The translations under genes and the position numbers were made by a program. A DNA stretch of 64,000 nt, taken from contig JADJWL010000005.1 of the NCBI GenBank assembly GCA_016716385.1, forward strand, positions 437,231 to 501,230. The letters run 5' to 3'. This document shows positions 58,294-64,000 of this stretch, one piece after another; within the stretch, counting starts at the first letter, position 1, and each line of letters starts with the position of its first letter. The stretch is from Bryobacterales bacterium. Lineage in GTDB: Bacteria; Acidobacteriota; Terriglobia; Bryobacterales; Bryobacteraceae. The notes below the pieces were generated by a model. The model saw only the letters and a list, made by a program, of their open reading frames with translations, was not told the origin of the DNA and made no database searches.

Positions 58294-58608
58294 ATGACGC
58301 ATCCAAAGGTGCCGCGGGAGAAGATCCCCTGGTTTCCCGTGATCAATGCCGATGCCTGCATTCACGACCGCGAATGCATCGACTTCTGCAGGAACGATGT
58401 CTTCGACTGGAATGAGGCCTTGGGGCTGCCCGAGGTGAACCGGCCCAATAACTGTGTTGTGGCTTGCGACGCGTGCGCGCAGATCTGTCCCTCCGAGGCG
58501 ATCAGCTTCCCGGATCCGACAGAGTTCAAGGCGACGATGCGGAAGCTGATCTCGGAGGCCTACCGTGAGGCGGAGGCAAGCGACCTGGTGTCGGTCCGCC
58601 CCGGCTAG
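58294..58608 (+). CDS. Two-cluster ferredoxin-like protein
   Basis: From ATG 58294 (a GTG at 58282 overlaps the preceding stop) the protein is 104 residues. Cluster motif 1 is ACIHDRECIDFC: the second ligand of the usual CxxCxxCxxxC is Asp25, with Cys22, Cys28 and Cys32 remaining. Motif 2 is CVVACDACAQICP with Cys54, 58, 61 and 65 and the usual Pro. It is a likely electron donor/acceptor for the HdrA-like protein upstream. Its stop TAG shares a CTAG palindrome with the stop of the convergent gene. Confidence 0.82.
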   Translation: MTHPKVPREKIPWFPVINADACIHDRECIDFCRNDVFDWNEALGLPEVNRPNNCVVACDACAQICPSEAISFPDPTEFKATMRKLISEAYREAEASDLVSVRPG

Positions 58609-59789
58609 CGCGCCGGATTTTCGTACCACACGACGCCGAGCCCGGTGGTTTCCTCGCACGTGATGACATCGAGGTCCCCGTCGCCATCGAGGTCAACCAA
58701 CTCGATCAGGTCGTACTTCACGCCTTCCGGACCGCTGATTTCGTGCGGACGCCACTGCTGTTCTACCGGGCTGTCGGCATAAGACAGCCACATCACCCCG
58801 GAAAGATCGCCCTTCGCCTGCTCGCAGGAAAAGATCAGATCCGGCTTGCCGTCGAGATCGATGTCGGCGACGCGGACCGCCTTCACGGTTCCCACGCCTT
58901 CGGGCAGGCGGATGCGGTAGTTCTGCCAGGCGAGCCCTCCACGATTGCGGCGGCGGTGGAAGTAGATCCAGTCGGGCTTGGCGGTGGAGATCACGTCGAC
59001 GAGGCCGTCGCCGTCGAGATCGGCGGTCGTGAGGAACATCACTTCTTCGCCGAGCGCGCCCACCGGGCGCCTAGTCCAGGGCTGATGCAGCGCCGGCGAA
59101 TCCTTGCCGGGATTGTCCAGCCAGAAGACGCCGCTACGCTCGCCCTTGCGGTCGGAGATCAGCAGGTCGAGATCGCCGTCGCCGTCCATGTCGTGCGCTT
59201 CGATCGACATGATCCAACCGACGGGTGTCATGGGAAACCAGCGCCAGGCGGCGAGGTCGCGGGGGTTCGGCGGAGAGGCGAACCAGCCCACCTGGGCATT
59301 GCGGTTCTTCCCGCCCGCCACCAGATCGATCCCGTGCAGTCCGTCGATGTCCACCGGCAGGGCGAACATCCACTGCATCACCAGGTGCGCGGCGGGCAGG
59401 CGCCCGGTAGTCCACGCTTTGGGATCCAGGATGCGATCGCGCGACGGACCCCAATGCACGTGGATCGCCTGCTCGGAACCCTCGGACGAACTGACGACAT
59501 CGGAGGCGCCATCGCCGTCGAGATCCACAAAGACGGCGTCTTCGGGCGAGGCCACCTCGCCCACCGTCACGTTGGGCCAAGGCTGGCGGGTCTGCTTCGG
59601 ACCGGGATTCAGGTAGACGCGTACGACGCCCCCCTCTTCCCAGCCAGTGACAATGTCCTGGAGTCCGTCGCCGTTGATATCGGCCAGCCGGACGCCGTCT
59701 GCGCCTTGCGAGGCGTTGTCGATGGTGTGCCGCTTCCAGGCGCCTTGCAGGACGAACGAGCAGAGCAGGGCAAGAATCGCGAGTCGCAT
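58605..59789 (-). CDS. VCBS/FG-GAP repeat protein
   Basis: This 394-residue exported protein starts with signal peptide MRLAILALLCSFVLQGAWKR and consists of FG-GAP/VCBS repeats with calcium-loop-like motifs DINGDGLQDIVTG, DLDGDGASDVV, DMDGDGDLDLLISD, DLDGDGLVDVIST, DIDLDGKPDLIF and DLDGDGDLDVITC. It should fold as a beta-propeller like integrin alpha chains. ATG 59789 overlaps the preceding antiporter stop by one base (TGATG). Function unknown. Confidence 0.87.
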   Translation of the reverse strand: MRLAILALLCSFVLQGAWKRHTIDNASQGADGVRLADINGDGLQDIVTGWEEGGVVRVYLNPGPKQTRQPWPNVTVGEVASPEDAVFVDLDGDGASDVVSSSEGSEQAIHVHWGPSRDRILDPKAWTTGRLPAAHLVMQWMFALPVDIDGLHGIDLVAGGKNRNAQVGWFASPPNPRDLAAWRWFPMTPVGWIMSIEAHDMDGDGDLDLLISDRKGERSGVFWLDNPGKDSPALHQPWTRRPVGALGEEVMFLTTADLDGDGLVDVISTAKPDWIYFHRRRNRGGLAWQNYRIRLPEGVGTVKAVRVADIDLDGKPDLIFSCEQAKGDLSGVMWLSYADSPVEQQWRPHEISGPEGVKYDLIELVDLDGDGDLDVITCEETTGLGVVWYENPAR

Positions 59790-61267
59790 CAATCTTCGGC
59801 GCCCTCTTCCGCCAGCAGACCCATGATCGCACGCACCGCCGGAACATCCTGCGTTTCCGCGAGGACCAGGATGGAGTCACCGGCCTGCAGGACCGTCCCG
59901 CCGCGCGGGGCGAGGTAGTCGTCGTCGCGGTTGATCAGGACGATGAGCGAGGTCTTGGGCAGCTTGAGATCCACCAGTTGCTTTCCGGCGGCAGGAGAAT
60001 CGGGGGGAAGCTGCATCTCGAACATGTTGCTGCGCGACTTCGCGGGAGGAACGAACTCGATCGGATACTGCTTGCGCCTGACCAGCGGAACATCGAGACG
60101 CAGCCATCGCGCGACGAGAGGAATCGTGCTGCCTTGCAGGAGTACCGATGCCAGAACTGCGAAGAAGACGAGGTTGAACAACTCGTCGGCGCCGTCCACC
60201 CCGGCCAGCTTAGGAAACGTGGCGAGGATAATCGGCGCGGCCCCGCGCAGTCCGACCCAGGAGATGAGAACCCGTTCGCGCAGACTCATCCTGGCGAGCG
60301 CCAGGCTCACGAAAACGCTCACCGGACGCGCGACGAACATCAGGAAGAAGGCGACAGCCAGCCCGGCGCCCGCGACCGACGGAAGACGGCTCGGGAACAC
60401 GAGCAGGCCGAGGACGAGGAACATGGCGATCTGCATCAGCCATGCGAGCCCGTCGTGGAAGCGGATCAGGCTGCGCTTATGGATGAAATCGCCGTCGCCG
60501 ATCAGAATGCCGGCGAGGTAGACCGCCAGGAAGCCGTTACCGCCGAGCAACGCCGTTCCCCCGTAGGTAAACAGGACCAGCGTGAGCGTCAGGACCGGGT
60601 ACAGTCCGTCGGAATCCAACCGGATCCGGTTCAACAGGTGAACCGACGCCTTGCCGACCACCCAGCCGGCGAGGGCGCCGATCGACATTTGTACGACAAA
60701 CAATGTGAGGAGTGACCACGGGGAACGGTCCGGCTGTGCGAGCAGCGCAATCATCCCGATGGTGAGGAAGACGGCCATCGGATCGTTGCTGCCGGATTCC
60801 AGCTCGAGCAGCGCGCCGGTACGCCGCTTCAGACTGACGCTCCGTGAGCGGAGAATGCTGAAGACCGCGGCGGCATCGGTGGAAGAGACGATCGAGCCCA
60901 GCAGCATCCCCTGGAGCAGGCTGATATCCAGAATCCAGGTGGCGAAGCCGCCAACGCAGGCGGCGGTGAGCAGCACGCCGAGGGTGGACAGCGTCAGCCC
61001 TTTGCCCAGGACCTGGCGCGCGGTGGCAACGTTCGTGTCGAGTCCGCCGGCGAACAGGATCAGCGCTAGGGCGACCACGCCGACGGCCTGGGCTACGAAT
61101 GCATCGTCGAAGTAGATGCCGCCCGGACCGTCCGATCCCGCGAGCATGCCGATGGCGAGGAAGAGCAGGAGTCCGGGAACGCCGAGGCGGCTCGATGCCT
61201 TGCTCGCGAGGATCGCGAACAGCAGCAGGACGGAGGTGAGGAAGACGGAATACTCGATCGGCGTCAC
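59789..61267 (-). CDS. CPA1-type cation/proton antiporter (NhaP2/CvrA-like)
   Basis: The 492-residue membrane protein has about twelve spans, with GVVALALILFAGGLDTNVAT, SSTDAAAVFSILRSRS, and LLELESGSNDPMAVFLTIGM, the ion-binding motif with paired Asp near residue 170 (SNDP). A C-terminal cytosolic TrkA-C-like domain (about 410-492, MFEMQLPPDSPAAGKQLVDL and LAPRGGTVLQAGDSILVL) fits the K+/H+ antiporter NhaP2. It exchanges Na+ or K+ for protons. Confidence 0.87.
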   Translation of the reverse strand: MTPIEYSVFLTSVLLLFAILASKASSRLGVPGLLLFLAIGMLAGSDGPGGIYFDDAFVAQAVGVVALALILFAGGLDTNVATARQVLGKGLTLSTLGVLLTAACVGGFATWILDISLLQGMLLGSIVSSTDAAAVFSILRSRSVSLKRRTGALLELESGSNDPMAVFLTIGMIALLAQPDRSPWSLLTLFVVQMSIGALAGWVVGKASVHLLNRIRLDSDGLYPVLTLTLVLFTYGGTALLGGNGFLAVYLAGILIGDGDFIHKRSLIRFHDGLAWLMQIAMFLVLGLLVFPSRLPSVAGAGLAVAFFLMFVARPVSVFVSLALARMSLRERVLISWVGLRGAAPIILATFPKLAGVDGADELFNLVFFAVLASVLLQGSTIPLVARWLRLDVPLVRRKQYPIEFVPPAKSRSNMFEMQLPPDSPAAGKQLVDLKLPKTSLIVLINRDDDYLAPRGGTVLQAGDSILVLAETQDVPAVRAIMGLLAEEGAED

Positions 61268-61277
61268 GCGTAGAGTC

Positions 61278-62483
61278 TTATGATGGCAGACCTGACGCGA
61301 CGGATCGCATGCGGGTCCAGGCGGCGATGGCGGCGATGTTCAGGAGCGCCGCAAGCTGGAAGTACGCCGTAGCGGAGCCGGTCCAGTCGAGGAGCACGGG
61401 AAAGACGGACGCGCTGACGAAGGAGCCAAAGTTGCCCCACATGTTCATGAAGCCGGACACGGTGGCGGCGCTCTCCTTGCCGACGTCGGCGCAGAAGGCC
61501 CAACTGGGGCTGATCGTCATGTCCGCGCCGAACGTGGCGAACGCGAAGAAGACGATGGCGGCACGCGGGGAGTCCGCCAGAGTGACGGCCCAGACGCCGA
61601 GAGCCGCCAGCGCAAAGCCGGCAATCGCGGGCAGCCGCCGCGACCACGTGCGCAGACCGGAGCGATAGAGCAGGTCGACGAAGAAGCCCGCGGTCCACTG
61701 CGCGCCGGCGCCGGCGAGCAACGGGACCATCGCATACCCCGCGGCCTCGCCCGCTGTGAGGTCGAAGCGGCGGATCAGGTAGGGATGCATCCAGGAGAGG
61801 CAGATAAAGAACGTGAAGTTGCTCGCGAAGTACTGAACGCACGCCGGGACGATGTGCGGGGCATGCAAAGCCGCCTTCCAGTTGACAGCCGCGGTGGCGC
61901 GCGGCGGAGGCGGCGGAGCGCCCGCCGGATGATCCCGGAACAGCCCCCACCAGATCGCCGCCCACACGATGCCGGCCGCGCCCAGCACGACGAACGCCCA
62001 ACGCCAGCCCATCGCGGCTTCCAGCCACACGAGAATCGGGAATGCCAGCGCGCCGCCGAGGCGTGATCCCGAGAAGAGAATGCCGTTCGCGCGCCCGCGC
62101 TCGTGGATAGGCAACCAGTTGTAAATCGCCCGGGCACTGCCGGGGAACGCGCCCGCCTCCCCAACGCCGAACAGGAAGCGCACCGCGACCATCGTATGGA
62201 AGCCCCGCACCGCGCCGGTCAGAGCCGTGAATGCGCTCCAGACGATGACGACCGCCGACAGTGCCAGACGCGGTCCGAAGCGGTCAGCGAACATGCCGGA
62301 CGGCACCTGTCCCAGAGCGTACCCGAGCGCGAACGCGCCGAACACGATCCCCATCGCCTCGTCGGACAGGCCGAGGTCGGCGGCAATGGGGCCCTTGGCG
62401 GAAGAGATGCAGACGCGGTCGATGTAGGTGATCAGGGAAAGAATGAAGAGGCCGACGACGACGAAGTAGCGGCCGCGGGTCAT
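61278..62483 (-). CDS. MFS transporter of the anion:cation symporter (sugar-acid) type
   Basis: The 401-residue protein has twelve spans; span 1 contains LSLITYIDRVCISSAKGPIA and the loop 2-3 motif is GMFADRFGPRLALS, both typical of ACS-family sugar-acid importers (hexuronate, D-galactonate, tartrate). VRFLFGVGEAGAFPGSARAI and IHERGRANGILFSGSRLGGA are further family matches. The dehydrogenase downstream in the operon order (62480-63520) suggests a 2-hydroxy or sugar acid substrate. Four-base overlap with that gene. Confidence 0.85.
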   Translation of the reverse strand: MTRGRYFVVVGLFILSLITYIDRVCISSAKGPIAADLGLSDEAMGIVFGAFALGYALGQVPSGMFADRFGPRLALSAVVIVWSAFTALTGAVRGFHTMVAVRFLFGVGEAGAFPGSARAIYNWLPIHERGRANGILFSGSRLGGALAFPILVWLEAAMGWRWAFVVLGAAGIVWAAIWWGLFRDHPAGAPPPPPRATAAVNWKAALHAPHIVPACVQYFASNFTFFICLSWMHPYLIRRFDLTAGEAAGYAMVPLLAGAGAQWTAGFFVDLLYRSGLRTWSRRLPAIAGFALAALGVWAVTLADSPRAAIVFFAFATFGADMTISPSWAFCADVGKESAATVSGFMNMWGNFGSFVSASVFPVLLDWTGSATAYFQLAALLNIAAIAAWTRMRSVASGLPS

Positions 62484-63520
62484 GAGAGAGCCGCCGCGAT
62501 GCGCTCGCCCATCTCTTCGGTGCTGAGCGTGCCGCCGAGGTCGGGCGTGCGGTTGGCCGGGTCGGCGAGGACGCGCTCGACCGCGTCATGGATCCGCCGC
62601 GCTTCCGGCGCGCCGAGCCAGTCGAGCATCATGGCGGCCGATAGGATCGTCGCAACCGGGTTGGCGATGCCTTTTCCGGCAATATCCGGGGCGCTGCCGT
62701 GCGAGGGTTGAAAGACGGCGTGTGTCTCCCCGACATCGCCGGAAGGCGCCATGCCCATGCCCCCGATGAGCGCCGCGCCCAGGTCCGAGAGAATGTCGCC
62801 GAACATGTTCTCGGTCACGACGACATCGAAGCGTTCCGGATTGCGGACAAGATAAAGTGCCATCGCGTCCACGTACACCGCCTCGGTTTCCACGTCCGGA
62901 TAGGCCGGGGCGATCTCGAAGAAGATCGCGCGGAAGAACGCCATCGACGGCAGAACGTTCGCCTTATCGACGAGCGTGACTTTCCTGCGGCGGCGCCGCG
63001 CCTGCTCGAACGCCGCGCGGCAGACGCGTTCGGCGCCTTTGCGGCTGATGTGCAGAATGTCTTCGGCGGCCTCGGCTCCGGGCGCGACGCTCCCCTTGCG
63101 CGACCAGAACAGTCCCTCGGTGTTTTCGCGCACCAGCAGGATGTCGATGCCGCCTGTGCCGTAGCCTTTGAGCGGCGTGTGCGCCTCGTGGTAGAGGCGT
63201 AGGGGACGCAACCCCGCGTAGAGTTCCCAACGCTCCCGGAGATCGAGCTGCGGGGCGATTTCGACGCCTGTCGCCAAGCGCACGTCGGGCAGCCCCATCG
63301 CCCCCAGCAGGATCGCGTGGCAGCTCCCGGCCGCTTCGAACGTGGCTTCGGGCAGGGGATCGCCGCCGCGCAGATACTCACCCGCGCCAACGGAGAACCC
63401 GGTGAAATCGAACAGCAGGTCGGAGGTCGCTTCCAGCGCCTGCAGGACGCGCACCGCTTCCGCCACCACGTCGGGCCCGATGCCGTCCCCCGGCATCAGC
63501 CCGATCCGGTAGACGCTCAT
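62480..63520 (-). CDS. Isocitrate/isopropylmalate dehydrogenase family (tartrate dehydrogenase-like)
   Basis: From ATG 63520 the protein is 346 residues. It opens RIGLMPGDGIGPDVVAEAVR, then LLVRENTEGLFWSRKGS with the substrate-binding region and RKVTLVDKANVLPSMAFFRA with the catalytic Lys, and ends with ENMFGDILSDLGAALIGGMG (metal Asp residues) and PSHGSAPDIAGKGIANPVAT. The RENTEG sequence and pairing with an MFS transporter favour tartrate or malate-type substrates over 3-isopropylmalate, since no leuC or leuD is near. Confidence 0.85.
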   Translation of the reverse strand: MSVYRIGLMPGDGIGPDVVAEAVRVLQALEATSDLLFDFTGFSVGAGEYLRGGDPLPEATFEAAGSCHAILLGAMGLPDVRLATGVEIAPQLDLRERWELYAGLRPLRLYHEAHTPLKGYGTGGIDILLVRENTEGLFWSRKGSVAPGAEAAEDILHISRKGAERVCRAAFEQARRRRRKVTLVDKANVLPSMAFFRAIFFEIAPAYPDVETEAVYVDAMALYLVRNPERFDVVVTENMFGDILSDLGAALIGGMGMAPSGDVGETHAVFQPSHGSAPDIAGKGIANPVATILSAAMMLDWLGAPEARRIHDAVERVLADPANRTPDLGGTLSTEEMGERIAAALS

Positions 63521-64000
63521 GCGCCGGTGACTTCCTTCAGCAATCCGAAGAACGCCTGTTTGCGCTCCGTATTGATGCCCCAGTTTGCCGGCGGGCACTG
63601 GTAGCCATCGGCGTAGTCGCTCTTGCCGGGATCGAAATAGCCCCACGAAGCGTATTCGCTGATGGCTTGCAGCATGTTGTTGACCGGCTTGTCGAAGTCG
63701 AAGTGATCGTCTTCGTTGAACAGGATGGGCATGGGGCGGTAGCCCGCCACCTGGCGGGTTTCGCGCACCATCTCGGCGATGCGCAGCGGATCGCTGACGC
63801 CGTTGCCGTGCAGCAGCAGAAAGTCCGAGCTGCGCACGACGTTTTCCAGCGGAATGCGGTTGCCGCCGTAGCTGGTACCCACCAGCAGACGCCGGCCGTC
63901 GCGGGTGAGCGTCTTCGAATAGTCGATCAGCTCATGCACACGCTGCGGCTGCAGGATCTCGTGGTCGTAGCGGACGTTGCACTCGTTGTTCACTTCGAGC
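63517..64000 (-). CDS. Glycoside hydrolase-like TIM-barrel protein (partial, N-terminus off the right edge)
   Basis: The frame is open to base 64000 (reading LEVNNECNVRYDHEILQPQR at its visible start), so the true start is outside. EVNNECN is the acid/base Glu segment of many clan GH-A glycoside hydrolases (NE motif), and PILFNEDDHFDFDKPVN near residue 95 of the visible part contains a second Glu in a strand end (FNED), consistent with a nucleophile. The C-terminus ends GINTERKQAFFGLLKEVTGA. The stop overlaps the dehydrogenase ATG by four bases, placing it in the same operon. Confidence 0.6.
   Translation of the reverse strand, partial: LEVNNECNVRYDHEILQPQRVHELIDYSKTLTRDGRRLLVGTSYGGNRIPLENVVRSSDFLLLHGNGVSDPLRIAEMVRETRQVAGYRPMPILFNEDDHFDFDKPVNNMLQAISEYASWGYFDPGKSDYADGYQCPPANWGINTERKQAFFGLLKEVTGA

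Overview
The window looks like a chromosomal segment of a GC-rich acidobacterium of the Bryobacterales/Solibacter type. The main evidence is two proteins with the Solibacter-type C-terminal domain (TIGR03437-like, at 10114-12636 and 17508-19193), a 'STGPRT' small protein typical of that group, many twin-arginine secreted enzymes and beta-propeller proteins, and Gram-negative traits such as a FadL-type outer-membrane protein, MotAB and SppA. This placement is inference from gene content; no rRNA is present.

Layout. 1-3.4 kb: the end of a Reeler/choice-of-anchor V protein, a type II toxin-antitoxin pair with a palindromic operator, a secreted RidA protein and motAB. 3.4-7.1 kb: an amidase, prmA, selA and tRNA-Pro(CGG). 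7.5-13.7 kb: a co-directional block of a FadL-like porin, an SGNH-fold protein that has lost its catalytic residues, a kelch/Solibacter-domain protein and an unknown protein, facing a DUF1702-like gene. 15-19 kb: a frameshifted vapC with its antitoxin, then two secreted propeller/adhesion-like proteins. 19.4-21.5 kb: a repeat-rich, phage-like module with a truncated terminase-like ATPase. 21.6-32.4 kb: sppA, secreted sugar-type enzymes, sbcCD, folE and two PTPS paralogs. 32.4-41.5 kb: tlpA-glcD, an unusual AAA ATPase, an epimerase-murQ-murA-rhodanese operon, an ECF sigma/anti-sigma pair and rsmA. 41.5-46.4 kb: DinB, an orphan VapB, a DGPF/DUF1579-remnant/ECF sigma cluster, and a BNR protein coupled to a MoaD-like protein. 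46.5-54.8 kb: acyl-CoA synthetase, serS, a 55-residue zinc ribbon and a hemB-rhaB-deaminase-trmFO-xerC run. 54.85-58.6 kb: an arsenic island. 58.6-64 kb: a VCBS protein, a cation/proton antiporter, and a sugar-acid MFS transporter with a tartrate/isopropylmalate-type dehydrogenase and a partial hydrolase-like gene.

The most interesting region is the arsenic island: acr3, an arsenite-type arsR, then arsE-, arsF- and arsG-like genes that are translationally coupled, followed by a stand-alone HdrA-N-terminal-like Cys protein and a two-cluster ferredoxin. The last two are not part of the arsEFG set as I know it and could supply electrons to it. The arsF-like gene carries one in-frame amber codon (56923-56925), with good coding sequence on both sides. 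The regulator has a perfect 22-bp palindrome across its start codon, and acr3 has a promoter so close to its ATG that a leaderless transcript is likely.

Other sites worth attention are the terminase-like repeat module (19.4-21.54 kb), the degenerate SGNH protein, the tandem PTPS pair in which one copy lacks the catalytic cysteine, and several partly decayed genes (vapC frameshift, DUF1579 stub, duplicated 3' remnant).
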